A DNA stretch of 64,000 nt from Dryocosmus kuriphilus (GCA_038277395.1 CM076193.1:70760252-70824251); one strand, 5' to 3'; numbered from the stretch's first letter, positions 33,291-44,819 are shown. Notes: generated by a model from the sequence alone, not told the origin. A program made the numbers and translations.

Positions 33291-33751
33291 AGAGTGAGAG
33301 GGATAGAATATTCGAGAAGTAAATTAAAATACATAAACTAAATAGTTATAAGGAATGTATTCTGACACACACTACAGGGAAAAGTGATTGATTTTTCTTC
33401 ATCATTCTTTTTCAATATTTGATTATTTTGAGATTTTCGAGTTTTGTTTCAGGAGTACGGAATTATGCAAGAGGAAAAAGTGATTGCATTTCTTGATTAA
33501 TCAGCAACTGAGAGACGATGGTGGTTCATGTCCGCGCTAAGTTTTTGTTGAAAACAATCATTTATCAGCAGACGATGATGATGGTTCGTGTCTGTGCTAA
33601 AATGTCATTCAATCAATAACTAAATACGGTGGGTTGCTGACATTGGACTTCTGTAACGGCTTGGAGTATTTATGATGTACATAGAACCTTCTATAACTTT
33701 AAAATAAAGAGGGAGATATATTAATAAACAAAGATAGTACGTAATAGTAAT

Positions 33752-34251
33752 NNNNNNNNNNNNNNNNNNNNNNNNNNNNNNNNNNNNNNNNNNNNNNNNN
33801 NNNNNNNNNNNNNNNNNNNNNNNNNNNNNNNNNNNNNNNNNNNNNNNNNNNNNNNNNNNNNNNNNNNNNNNNNNNNNNNNNNNNNNNNNNNNNNNNNNNN
33901 NNNNNNNNNNNNNNNNNNNNNNNNNNNNNNNNNNNNNNNNNNNNNNNNNNNNNNNNNNNNNNNNNNNNNNNNNNNNNNNNNNNNNNNNNNNNNNNNNNNN
34001 NNNNNNNNNNNNNNNNNNNNNNNNNNNNNNNNNNNNNNNNNNNNNNNNNNNNNNNNNNNNNNNNNNNNNNNNNNNNNNNNNNNNNNNNNNNNNNNNNNNN
34101 NNNNNNNNNNNNNNNNNNNNNNNNNNNNNNNNNNNNNNNNNNNNNNNNNNNNNNNNNNNNNNNNNNNNNNNNNNNNNNNNNNNNNNNNNNNNNNNNNNNN
34201 NNNNNNNNNNNNNNNNNNNNNNNNNNNNNNNNNNNNNNNNNNNNNNNNNNN
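33752..34251. other. Assembly gap (500 N)
   Basis: Exactly 500 undetermined bases follow the palindrome. The round number suggests a scaffold gap of nominal or estimated size. Open frames running through it are meaningless. Confidence 0.98.
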
Positions 34252-34755
34252 AATTTTTTGAATCTGCAAATGACAGATACGCAATTCAAATCGGTATATT
34301 TCTATCAGTTCTTTTTTCCTGGGTAATTATAAAATAAATCTTAAAAATAAATTGCAATTCTAAAATGACTCCATACAAAACAAAAAACTCCAAACAAAAA
34401 CTCCAAACTCAAAACAAAAAGCCAGAACATATATTAATCTTCAGAAAGAGGGAATTAAGAACGAGATGGTACCTTTGCTAAATCGAAATACAGGGAAAAA
34501 ATGCACACTTCAGCTGACAACAGTACTCATTTACAACTCCAAAAGACATTTTTCTTTTTTTGGTTGATTTTTTATTTTCTATGCAATGTTTCAGGAATCA
34601 AGAACCAGGGAACTCGAGGACCTCCAAGATTTATAAGTGTTGTAAGTATACACCAAAAGGTGTAATAAAGATGACCAATCGGCACAGCCCTGACAAAAGG
34701 GTTGTTAGGACCGTGTCGTAAACAGGGCGGAACCTGCCGATGGGTCCCGAATGGG

Positions 34756-35530
34756 AGGTGCGTTAAGCTAGCCCCTCCAACATGGAATTTTGAACTTTTT
34801 ATTATCGTGTAATTTACGGCTTTTTTTCGGCCCAAAATAAATTTACGGCCTTTCAAGTCTTTTCAGAAAATCAATTTTTATAGTGGAGGGGCTAGCTTGA
34901 CGTCAAGCCAGCCCCTCCACTACGTAAAAACTAAAAACATCAAAAGACAACTAGACCATATTTTACGGATTTTTTACGGCTCTACGAAAAACCCAAAATC
35001 AATTTCCGAAAAACAACCCCTATTAGATATAGCATCCCCCTCTTATTTAAAAAGTTGGAAATATTGAAAAAAATCAAAAAACAGTTAGATCATTTTCTGC
35101 GGTTATTTTACGGCTCTACAAAAAACCAAAAATCAATTTCCGAAAAACAACCCCCATTCGTTATAGCTTCCCCCTCTTATTTAGAAAGTTGGAAATATTG
35201 AAAAAAATCAAAAAACAACTAAATCATATTTTACGGATATTTTGGGGCTCTACAAAAAACCAAAAATCAATTTCCGAAAAACGAACCCTATTCGTTATAG
35301 CATCTCCCTCTTATTTAAAAAGTTGGAAATATTGAAAAAAATCAAAAAGCAACTAGGCCATATTTTATGGCATTTTTACGGCTCTAAGAAAAACCAAAAA
35401 TCAATTTCCAAAAAACAACCCCCATTCGTTATAGTATCCCCCTCTTATTTAAAAAGTTGGAAATATTGAAAAAAATCAAAAAACAACAAGACCATATTTT
35501 ACGGCTCTTTTACGCCTCTACGAAAAACCA
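34756..35530 (+). repeat. FoldBack-like left arm (about 4-5 subrepeats)
   Basis: After 170 bp of unique terminal sequence with a short internal inverted pair (gtggaggggctagcttgacg and gtcaagccagcccctccac), subrepeats follow. Their recurring words are tccccctcttatttaaaaag, ttggaaatattgaaaaaaat, agaccatattttacgg and aatcaatttccgaaaaacaa. Unit starts near 35030, 35165, 35297 and 35432 give a period of about 134 bp. Confidence 0.85.
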
Positions 35531-35824
35531 GGTTGCGATAGTCATTCTCCCGTATATTACTTTTAAATTTCCTTTTAATTGGGTAAAACTCAAATTTACT
35601 AATGCTTTTTGTGAGAGAGATGAGTTCGAATTTCCTTAATAAGACATCCTCACATTTATGAATGTCTATGCTGTTGTTTAAGATCGACGCGACGCGTCGG
35701 TTATCACACTACCTGAACTAGTATACCTCAGCACCTGTTACCGTATGCACTCCACCCAGCATCCGCTCATTTGCCATTATTATGGCTAGATAGAAGAGTA
35801 CAGTTTTAAGGTTAACTTGTTAGG

Positions 35825-38358
35825 GGCTGATTCCATCTCAAATCATGCAGAGCTCCATGTGGACCTGTCACAAAGCTAATCCAAAATATTTTTTTATTGT
35901 TCTAGGTCAAAAATAAGAGGACCCGTATTTTTTCTTTTTCCTCTTTAGACGCATAGTTCCATTTATTATTTACTCGAAAAATGAATCGCTGAAAAGAAAA
36001 ATTTTTTTAAAAATTTCGATTGCACTTCGATTGCTTGTTATTTTTTTATTATTTGACACGATAAAATTATCCTCATTTTACCTGATAGAGGGAATGGAGC
36101 CCTTCAAATCTACATTTTCAAAAATTTTAATTAATGCATTGTTCGGCAGAAAATGCATTTTTTCAAAAAAGTGCATTTTCTAAAAAAAAAATTTTTTTCT
36201 CAAAAAGACCATATTTTTTTGCTCTAAAATTTTTTGGGGTGATTCTCAGTACCAATACCTTCAAATTTATCTTTCTGAAATTTGGTGTTTTTGGTTTATA
36301 TTGCCTAAAAGGAAAAGTAAAGAAATTCTACATTTTCGTGTCAAAAATGATAAATTTATTCAGTAATATATTATATATATATTTATTGTGATTGTGTCAT
36401 TAACTAGCTCTTCCTTGAATGTGCCAATAGATACTGTACGAGTTTCTAAATTTCCTTTATTCCAGAGAGCAAAAGTTATATTATTTTCAATGTCCAATTG
36501 ATCAAGCCCCAGTATTTCAAAAGTGATACCCTTAACACCAGGGTATGAATCACACTCCTGAATGTAACATGACTCTGTAGGTGATGAGCATACTACAGAT
36601 GATAAAAGTTTAGAGCGCAAAGTTGAAAGATTGATACTAGCTCCACCGATAAAATTTTTTAAAGCGATCAAGAAAAGTTCAAAATTGGCACAATATATAC
36701 ACAAACACACACCATTTACTGGATTAATCAAAACATACTTCGGACGCATGGAATAAAATTTGGATTTACTGATTTTTATTCCAGGATTCTCTTCTTTAAT
36801 TAAGACATAAACTTCTTTCATGCTTCGTGTCAAGAAACGCTTTACTTTCTTCAATTTTTTACCATTTTCCGTCACACTGATAACATCTGATTTATTTGGA
36901 CTTTGGAATAATTGAAGTCGTCATTTAAAAAATATTCCATAATTATGTATTTTGTTTTTTTATCCATTGGCCCGTTGTATTTATCTGCCTCACAATAAAT
37001 TCCTAAAAATACATTATAAAATAAAGCTTTTGCATAAATTAATTAGAATTAATTATCGCACTAAAAAAAAATAATTTTATTATTTCTTTATGAAGGTTTG
37101 ACCAAAAAAGTTAGCTGTATAATTTTACATAGTGATTTTTTAAATTATTACCTCCGTTTGAAGAAATTATTCTTGCTTTATCTATCATGTAGACAGTCAC
37201 TTGTGGAAACATCTTTAAGATTTGAAATTTTGATAGTAAAGGAGCTATAATTGTTAGAAGTATTATCTTTTCAGAGATGGACGAGCAATGATTGAAAGCT
37301 TCTGAAAAATTATCTTTTAATTTCGAAGAAATATTATCCGAAGCATTTTTTGACTCTTCAACTTGCACATCATATATTTTTTGTAATTTTTGGCTGGTGG
37401 CTTCAGAAAAACATGAGACAAGTTGTCTCTTTTTTTTCTTTACATATGTTGTCACATTATTATTTGATAGATTACCTTTTTCACGCAAAGGTGTTACTTG
37501 ATATTTCAATTGAGAGATTATTTCATTATTAAATTCATTAACACACGTTGAGGTATCCGGTAGAAAATCATAATCTTGGTTATCTACTTGCATTTCTTCA
37601 GGTTCATCTATTTCTTGTTCATTGTGGTCATCTAATTCTCTTGTATTATAGGCATTGACAATACGTTTATAGCAATTGCTATACACACTATCAGTTTCAG
37701 CAATGTCTTTATTCTGGAACACTAACGCAAAATTCTAAATATATCCGGTGAATATTTACATATGGCGCGCTAACTACGTACATAAACACAGATGACCTCG
37801 AATAAAACGATTTCTTACTCATGAGGTAGATATATATAACTGATTCTGAATTCACCTACATAATCGCTAAAATGAATTACTGAATAAATTTATCATTTTT
37901 GACACGAAAATGTAGAATTTCTTTACTTTTCCTTTTAGGCAATATAAACAAAAAACACCAAATTTCAGAAAGATAAATTTGAAGGTATTGGTACTGAGAA
38001 TCACCCGAAAAAATTTGAGAGCAAAAAGATATGGCCTTTTTGAGAAAAAAATTTTTTTTTGGAAAATGCACTTTTTTGAAAAAATGCATTTTCTGCCGAA
38101 CAAAGCATTAATTAAAATTTTTGTAAATGTAGATTTGAAGGCAACAAGCAATCAAAGTGCAATCGAAATTTTTTTAAAAAATTTTTCTTTTCAGCGATTT
38201 ATTTTTCGAGTAAATAATAAATGGAACTATGCGTCTAAAGAGGAAAAAGAAAAAATACGGGTCCTCTTATTTTTAATCTAGAACAATAAAAAAATATTTT
38301 GGATTAGCTTTTTGACAGGTCCACATGGAGCTCTGCATGATTTGAGATGGAATCAGCC
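35825..38358. mobile_element. Sola-like DNA transposon, ~500-bp inverted repeats, TAGG duplication
   Basis: TAGG (35821-35824) precedes GGCTGATTCCATCTCAAATC, and its complement GATTTGAGATGGAATCAGCC is followed by TAGG (38359-38362). The inverted repeats extend to about 36386 and from 37866. The left copy carries about 66 bp that the right copy lacks. A 4-bp target-site duplication together with the protein remnants between the repeats fits the Sola superfamily; the superfamily name is from memory and could be wrong. Confidence 0.7.
36360..37722 (-). pseudogene. Transposon-encoded protein of the Sola-like element, two fragments
   Basis: Two minus-strand frames lie between the inverted repeats. 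The upstream one (37722-37111) has an acidic N-terminal half and ends with a segment FPQVTVYMIDKARII, which may be part of a DNA-binding region. The downstream one (36875-36360) contains KRFLTRSMKEVYVLIKEENP, then KFYSMRPKYVL and CLCIYCANFELFLIAL, followed by Cys residues spaced like a zinc-binding part (SCYIQECDSYPGVKG). I recall this layout from a family of transposon proteins common in arthropods. The conserved catalytic part expected later is missing, replaced by the inverted repeat. It is nonfunctional. Confidence 0.5.
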
Positions 38359-38362
38359 TAGG

Positions 38363-39377
38363 ATCCTTTTTCTAGTGGTTAAGATTGCTACTTATCAACT
38401 ACTTATGTTGTTCTATGACATCTTCACTTTTTTATGGAAAGACACTTAGCTTAAACAATTCTAAAGAAATTCTGTGATAAGGGGAAATAATTTTATACTC
38501 GCTTGTATATCTTTCTCAGTTATTAACTTCTTTCAAACTCAAACTTATACATACACATATAAGTATGAATTAATTAGAACTTTTTACTTGACACTGAAGA
38601 GAGTCCCTATCCGAAGAGGGCCCCTATTTTTTCACCATATACAGATAAAATATGTATTAATATTTATAAATATTTATTTTTAGACCCCAATCGCCAAAAA
38701 ATTATCTTTTTTAAACATTGATACGTATAATTGGTGTTATATTTTACCATGGTACAATCCCAAAAGTTTCAAGTCCAATTTGTTCGTCATTTCCAAATTC
38801 TTCTTATAGTTAGATTGTACAATGTATAGTAAAGTTTCATTATTGGTGGAATGCTTATTGTTCAAATACTTTGTATCTTTATTATTTATAATAATTTTTA
38901 CAAACTAAAACGGTACATGAACTTTAATATTTTATTTATTTATGTTAAAGGAAATCAGAGCTCTGAAATCACAAAATAAGAAAGCCAAGCACGAATAGTA
39001 GACAATTTATGAATAAAAGTATATTACAATAAAAGAAATGCTATGAAAAGTTGGAAATTAATTATTGCAGTAATTACTGAATCAGTTTACTAAAAAATAG
39101 ATTTTTTTCGATAAAAAAACTCAACTGATGCTTCAGTGAAATAGAGAAGAGAAAAAAATATGTAGCGGGCCTATGATTGTCTTTAAATAATAAGAATAAT
39201 GTGCGACAATATTATAATCATAATAAGAAGAATAAGGATAATAAATGATTAAATTATCATTATTATTAATAAAATATTATTGCTTTGAGAAGGGGGAGGG
39301 AGTGGGGAACCAATCACTGTCATTGCCGGAGATTTATACGATTTTGGTCACCTATCTGATGCTGGCGTCCACTTTCT
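38363..39377. other. AT-rich interior of the FoldBack-like element, no gene seen
   Basis: I see no supportable gene or repeat in this stretch. Confidence 0.4.
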
Positions 39378-40012
39378 TTACTAATTGACATAAAATAACA
39401 TATAAGGGCTCAAAAAATTGCTCCCAAAATGCTCCCTCCAAAAAAAACAAGTTGCTCCGTTCACAAAGTTTATTTAACAAAAGTTATAAATAGTTTTCGC
39501 TTTTATTATCGGCTTTTGACGTAATTATACAATACTTCGATCAGTTCGAGTTCTCAATATATTAATATAATAATAACAAAAAATGCTCCCCAATTTATTC
39601 CATCCTAAAGTGGTTAATTTCAAGACAATTGTTGAATAAAAATAACACTTGCTAATGGAAGCGTCATATACGATGTACATGTAACAACGCATGCGCAAAG
39701 GTGTAGAGTAACGTACGAAGGAAAAAGAAGGTTATCTAATGTTATTTTTATTCAACAATTGTCTTGAAATTAAAAATTTTCGGATGGAGTAAATTGGGAA
39801 ACATTTTTTGTTATTATTAGATTAACGTATTGAGAACTCGAAATGATCAAAATATTGTATAATATTACGTCAAGAACTGATAATAAAAGAGAGAATTGTT
39901 TATAACTTTTGTTAAATAAACTTTTTAAAGGGAGCAACTTGTATTTTGGAGGGAGCATTTTGGGAGCAATTGTTTGAGCCCTCATGCGTTATTTTATGTT
40001 AATTAATAAAGT
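39378..40012. mobile_element. Foldback MITE with ~230-bp inverted repeats
   Basis: The words tttactaattgacataaaat, agggctcaaaaaattgctcc and aaaatgctccctcc on the left are mirrored by ggagggagcattttgggagc, aattgtttgagccct and attttatgttaattaataaa on the right. The matching continues inward to caagacaattgttgaataaa (39622) and its complement (39749). The short centre holds no gene. Confidence 0.8.
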
Positions 40013-40071
40013 ATGAAACTATTGCGGCCTTTGTTGGGCTTTTTGTTGTTTATTTAAAAAAATTCATTGTC

Positions 40072-40112
40072 AACATGTTTCGATTCAAATTTGAATCCTA
40101 TTCATAAAATTT
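40072..40112 (-). ncRNA. Hammerhead-ribozyme-like motif downstream of the Penelope-like ORF
   Basis: Read on the minus strand, a perfect 8-bp stem (GATTCAAA/TTTGAATC) is followed by GAAAC, as in the stem II/GAAA part of a hammerhead. The preceding strand (ATGAATAG) only partly resembles the conserved CTGATGA core. Penelope-like elements are known to carry hammerhead motifs in their terminal repeats, and this lies about 360 bp after the GIY-YIG ORF on the same strand. It is a degenerate candidate. Confidence 0.3.
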
Positions 40113-40470
40113 TTATAACATTTTAAAAGTAGTAATCAGAATTAATGGAACATTTCGTATATTTTGTAGAGAATAGGTTTGTGAAATCTAACCTGTACAA
40201 AATATTATTCAAGTTAATGTTTTGTAGATCTTAAGAATGTAAAAAAGTTTGTATTATTATATTATTATTTAAAGGAAATTATTATTACTTACTTTAGTGT
40301 CCATTTTGTTAAAGAAAAATGTGTTTAAGTTAAAAATAAAGAAAACTTTGTTCGAGTCATGATGTTTGTCTGATGAAAATGTTATGACTGAAATTTTAGG
40401 TTAGCATCATGTAATACGTATATAGCTATAACCCGCGAAAAATGAGAAAAATTTGAAAAATTTTGAAAAT

Positions 40471-42940
40471 TTAAAAATTATGAATGTGTGTAGTTAGATT
40501 ATTATAAATATTGCTAAGACCTTGAATGTCAGTTCTAAAATTAATAGGATGTATATCATGTTGTATATGAATTATCTCTAGAATTAATCTTTTGTCCAGG
40601 TTAGGTTCTGTTTCTAAAATCTGGACATCTTTTAAATTAAAATTAAGAACATGTGAAAAATCATATGCATGTTTAGCAATAGCCGTATTAGTTTCGTTGT
40701 TTTCAATAGATCTTTCATGTTCCCTGTTTCTAATACGTATAGCTCTACTAGTTTGTCCAATATATGTTTTTTCACAGTCTTTACATTTAAATTTGTAAAC
40801 GCAATTACATTTGTTTTCTTTCTTAGTTGCATCTTTTGTGCTTTTAAAACAAGTTTTTTTAAGATTATTTTTTATGGAGAAAATCAATTGTACATTACAT
40901 TTGTTAAAAATTCTATAAAGACATTCATCAAAATTATGAATATATGGTAGTGTAATTATCTTTTTTCTAATTTCAGATACCTCAATTGTTTTATCTAGAT
41001 TTGCTGTATTTTGAGAACTTAAAAATTTATAGCGTTCGATGATTTTACTTTTTAAAAAATCTAATGGATAACCATTTTTTTTTAAAGTATTTTTTATAAA
41101 AATTAGATTATCTTTATGGTATCTAACATCAGATAATTTTGTTGCTCTATCAACGAGGCCATAGATAACACTAACTTTATGTTGAATTGGATGATAAGAG
41201 TTGTAATTTAAAAATCTGCCAGACCATATTGTTTTTACGGTACCAGTTTGTGATGATTTTATTATTTTCTATTGTAAGTGATAAATCTAAAAAGTTAATT
41301 TTTTCATTTGTTGCCATTTCCATAGTAAATTTTAATTTATCATTTGCAGAGTTGAATTTAATTAAAATCTCTTGAACTTTATCTTTAGGTAAACAAATTA
41401 AGGTATCATCAATATAGCGAAAATAAAAAATTATTGGAAAATTAATAGATTCTAGAACTTTATTTTCAATATTCTCCATAACAATATTAGCAAAGGCTGC
41501 TGATAATGGTGAGCCCATTGGTAGGCCAAAAATTTGTTGATAAAATTGGTTATTGAATTGACAGTATGATGATTCTAGACATAGATTTAAAATGTTGTCA
41601 AAGTTATCTCTAGATAAAAAAGCGTGAGGTTTAATTTCCATCCATCGTTTACGTATGGTACTTCTTATAACCCAGATAGCACAAGAGTTTGCGGCAAGCT
41701 TGCCTAAACCTTGTGATGCAAGGTTCGGAAGCTTGCATCGCAAGGTTCAGGCAAGCTTTCAGCAAATGAGAAAATGTCCGCCATGCGGCAACCTTGCGAG
41801 GCACACTTGAAGAAAACTTGCATATCGTAAGTTTGTGGGAAGCTTGCATCGTAAGTTTGAGGGAAATTTGCGTAAAGTTTCCTGAGAAAGTTTCATTTTT
41901 TTGAAATACGAAATATAGCACGCTTTTATACACGCACAATGCGGCCTATTTGGGGAAAGCAGAAAAAAAATTACTGCGCAGCCCTAGGAGCCATAGAAAA
42001 ATACTGCGCAACAAAAGAAGTTTAAAATTGACATGGCAAGTTTTCTTCAAGTTTGCCTCGCAAGGTTACCGCATTGCGGACATTTTCTTATTTTCTAAAA
42101 GCTTGCCTGAATCTTGCGATGCAAACTTCCGAACCTTGCATCGCAAGGTTTAGGCAAGCTTGCCGCAAACTCTTGTGCTATCTGGGAAGACTCCATGAGA
42201 TGTTAGTGTACATTGAAACAATATCTAAGGAGACAACAGTACAGTTATTAGGAATTGTGATTTTATCAATTTTATTTTTGAAGTCCCAACTGTCTTTAAT
42301 GTGATATTTAGTTTTTCCAACAATTTTTTGTAGAGATTTTGATAAAGTTTTCGATATATAATAGAAGGGTGATCCAGGAAAAGACGTGATTGGTCTAAGA
42401 GGACAGTTCGGTTTATGCAGTTTAGGCAAACCATAGAATTTTGGAGCAATACCGTTTGCAGAATTAAAATAATAATATGTGTTATCATTTGTAATTTTGT
42501 TGTTTTTAAATGATGTTAATAAATCATGTAAGTCTGATTGAAATTTAATTGTCGGATCTTTGTTTAAAATTTTATAAGTTGATTTGTCATTTAATAGATC
42601 AAGAGTTTTGTTAGTATAATCAATTTTGATCATGATAACACTTTTATTACTTTTATCAGCTGAAGTTACAATAATGTCATTGTTAACATGTAAAAATTCT
42701 TTAGTTTTTTTTGATTTTATGTAATAAAGAGGAGTTTTTTTATTAAATTATTACTATATATCCAGTTTTGAGTCCAGTAAGTGTCTTTATTTCTGATTGA
42801 ATTTCTTAAATTTGGTTCAATGTTTTTCATATTGCATTCAATATTACAAATAAGTTTAGTAATTGGAGAATTTTGTTTATTGTAAGGTAATGCAAAATTT
42901 CCACCTAGACCAATGATCTCTTTTACTTCATTAGGTATTT
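40471..42940 (-). pseudogene. Penelope-like element 1: reverse transcriptase plus GIY-YIG endonuclease
   Basis: On the minus strand the order is: N-terminal segment with GLGGNFALPYNKQN (about 42930), TSADKSNKSVIM, RT fingers with FYGLPKLHKPNCPLRPITS, palm start VSLDIVSMYTNIS, then an inserted MITE (41671-42186), IKPHAFLS, FGLPMGSPLS, and catalytic YIDDT near 41410. At the end is a GIY-YIG endonuclease with CNCVYKFKCKDCEKTYIGQT (40471-40887). This is the diagnostic domain order of endonuclease-bearing Penelope-like retroelements. Several frameshifts and stops separate the frames (near 42700 and between 40888 and 41177). It sits inside the FoldBack-like element. Confidence 0.9.
41671..42186. 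mobile_element. MITE inserted in the Penelope-like RT (CCCAGATAGCA termini)
   Basis: Left end CCCAGATAGCACAAGAGTTT and right end AAACTCTTGTGCTATCTGGG are inverted repeats extending about 130 bp or more. The interior repeats self-complementary GCAAGCTTGC-type words. The flanking RT frame is continuous if the 516 bp are removed together with one of the two flanking AA/TT dinucleotides, so a 2-bp duplication is likely. Confidence 0.85.
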
Positions 42941-42961
42941 ACATTTGTCATATTGACAACC

Positions 42962-43075
42962 CAAAAGATTAATTCTAGAGATGATTCATATACAACATGA
43001 TATAAATTCTATTAATTTTAGAACTGACATTCAAGGTCTTAGCAATATTTATAATAATCTAATTACACATTTTTG
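42962..43075 (+). pseudogene. Inverted second copy of the Penelope-like element's 3' coding end
   Basis: Plus-strand sequence with gaactgacattcaaggtctt and tatttataataatctaatta repeats, in opposite orientation, the last ~110 bp of the GIY-YIG ORF at 40487-40590. It encodes the same ending (FRTDIQGLSNIYNNL). It lies directly upstream of the element's N-terminal region. Confidence 0.8.
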
Positions 43076-44731
43076 ATTTTTTAAAAATATTTCCAACTTT
43101 TTAAATAAGAGGGGAATGATATAACGAATAGGGGTGGTTTTTCGGAAATTGATTTTTGGTTTTTCGTAGAGCCGTAAAATATGGTCTAGTTGTTTTTTTA
43201 TTTTTTTCAATATTTCCAACTTTTTAAACAAGAGGGGGATGCTATAACTAATAGGGCTTGTTTTCCGGAAATTGATTTTTAGTTTCTCGTAGAGCCGTAA
43301 AAATGCCATAAAAATATGGTCTAGTTGTTTTTTGATTTTTTTCAATATTTCCAACTTTTTAAATAAGAGGTGGATGCTATAACGAATAGGGGTCGTTTCT
43401 CGGAAATTGATTTTTGGTTTTTCGTAGAGATGTAAAAGAGCCGTAAAATATGGTCTAGTTGTTTTTTGATTTTTTTTTTCAATATTTCCAAGTTTTTAAA
43501 TAAGAGGGTGATGCTATAACGAATAGGGGTTGTTTTTCGGAAATTGATTTTTGGTTTTTTGTAGAGCTGTAAAATAGCCGTAAAATATTGTTTAGATGTT
43601 TTTTGATTTTTTTAAAATATTTTCAACTTTTTAAATAAGAGGGGAATGATATAACGAATAGGGGTTGTTTTTCGGAAATTGATTTTTGGTTTTTCGTAGA
43701 GATGTAAAAAAGCCGTAAAATATGGTCTAGTTGTTTTTTGATTTTTTTCAAAATTTCCAAATTTTTAAATAAGAGGGGAATGCTATAACGAACAGAGGTC
43801 GTTTTTCGGAAATTGATTTTTGGTTTTTCGTAGAGATGTAAAAAAGCCGTAAAATATGGTTTAGTTGTTTTTTGATTTTTTTCAATATTTCCAACTTTTT
43901 AAATAAGAGCGGGATGCTTTAACGAATGGGGGTTGTTTTCGGAAATTGATTACTGGTTTTTCGTAGAGCCGCAAAAATGCCATAAAAATATAGTCTAGTT
44001 GTTTTTTGATTTTTTTCAATATTTCCAACTTTTTAAGTAAGAGGGGAATGCTATAACGAATAGGGGTTGTTTTTCGGAAATTGTTCACGGTTTTTTGTAG
44101 AGCCGTAAAATAGCCGTAAAATATTGTTTACTTATTTCTTGATTCTTTCAATATTTCCTACTTTTTGAAAAAGATGGGGATGCTATAACGAATAAGGGTT
44201 GTTTTTCGGAAATTGATTTTTCGTCTTTCGTAGAGCCGTAAAATAGCCGTAAAATATGCTCAAGTTTTTTTTTTCGATTTTTTTCAATATTTCCAACTTT
44301 TTTTAATAAGAGGGGAATGCTCTAACTAATAGGGGTTGTTTTTCGGAAATTTATTTTTGGTTTTTCGTAGAGATGTAAAAAAACCATAAAATATGGTTTA
44401 GTTGTTTTTAGAGTTTTTTCAATATTTCCAACTTTTTAAATAAGAGGGGAATGCTATAACGAATAGGGGTTGTTTTTCGGAAATTGATTTTCAGTTTTTC
44501 GTAGAGCCGTACAAAAGCCGTAAAATATGGTCTAGTTGCCTTTTGATTTTTTTAGTTTTTACATGTCGAGGGGCTGACTTGACGTCAAGCTAGCCCCTCC
44601 ACTATAAAAATTGATTTTCTGAAAAAACTTGAAAAGCCGTAAATTTCTTTTTTGCGCCGAAAAAAGCCGTAAATTATACAATAATAAAAACTTCAAAATT
44701 CTATGGTGGAGGGGCTAGCTTGACGCACGTT
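43075..44731 (-). repeat. FoldBack-like right arm (about 11 subrepeats)
   Basis: The same ~134-bp unit as in the left arm runs in the opposite orientation. The word ttttcggaaattgatttttg or a close variant recurs about every 134 bp from 43140 to 44475. The array is more than twice as long as in the left arm, so unit number changes independently on the two sides. Terminal sequence from about 44555 mirrors 34756-34925. Confidence 0.87.
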
Positions 44732-44819
44732 CGAATGGGCCGGCGCCAACCACTTTCTCGTCGTCGCTGGACAGTCTTTGCCGAGCCATTTAGTCACCCG
44801 GTAAGAAGGTGATCATTGG

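Larger units (their letters stand above)
24909..33499. repeat. Giant inverted repeat (palindrome), arms about 3.9 and 4.7 kb
   Basis: The sequence left of about 28,764 reappears in reverse complement to the right. The innermost matching pair is atgaggac (28748-28755) and gtcctcat (28772-28779), with a 16-base spacer. Other anchors: gccagcgatagtttgctctt (28045) with its complement at 29316; the (AAT)n tract at 25404 with (ATT)n at 32760; the (CT)n tract at 25636 with (GA)n at 32532; and the satellite unit at 24909 with that at 33400-33499. The arms are highly similar but differ by indels. The left lacks about 820 bp present at 29343-30163. The sequence right after the palindrome folds back again (32815-33090 against 33495-33751) and ends in an assembly gap. 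Confidence 0.9.
34756..44731. mobile_element. FoldBack-like composite element, 10 kb, 8-bp target-site duplication
   Basis: The left terminus AGGTGCGTTAAGCTAGCCCC and the right terminus, in reverse complement AACGTGCGTCAAGCTAGCCCC, are inverted. Both are followed inward by matching DNA and then by arrays of ~134-bp subrepeats in opposite orientation. CGAATGGG occurs directly outside both ends (34748-34755 and 44732-44739), an 8-bp target-site duplication. Long inverted repeats built of tandem subrepeats are the hallmark of Drosophila FB elements, which likewise carry passenger DNA. The interior holds a Sola-like transposon, a foldback MITE and a Penelope-like element with a MITE inside. No transposase for the outer element is apparent. 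Confidence 0.8.

Noticed and set aside
33699..34289. Long open frames across 33.7-34.3 kb
   Set aside because: They run through the 500-N gap.
34572..34856. 94-codon minus-strand frame crossing the left end of the FoldBack-like element
   Set aside because: It spans the element border, so it cannot be an ancestral gene; the flanking part has no family I recognise.
40366..40400. Plus-strand CTGATGA followed by GAAA, a second hammerhead candidate
   Set aside because: Stem II does not pair, and it lies on the strand opposite to the Penelope-like ORF.
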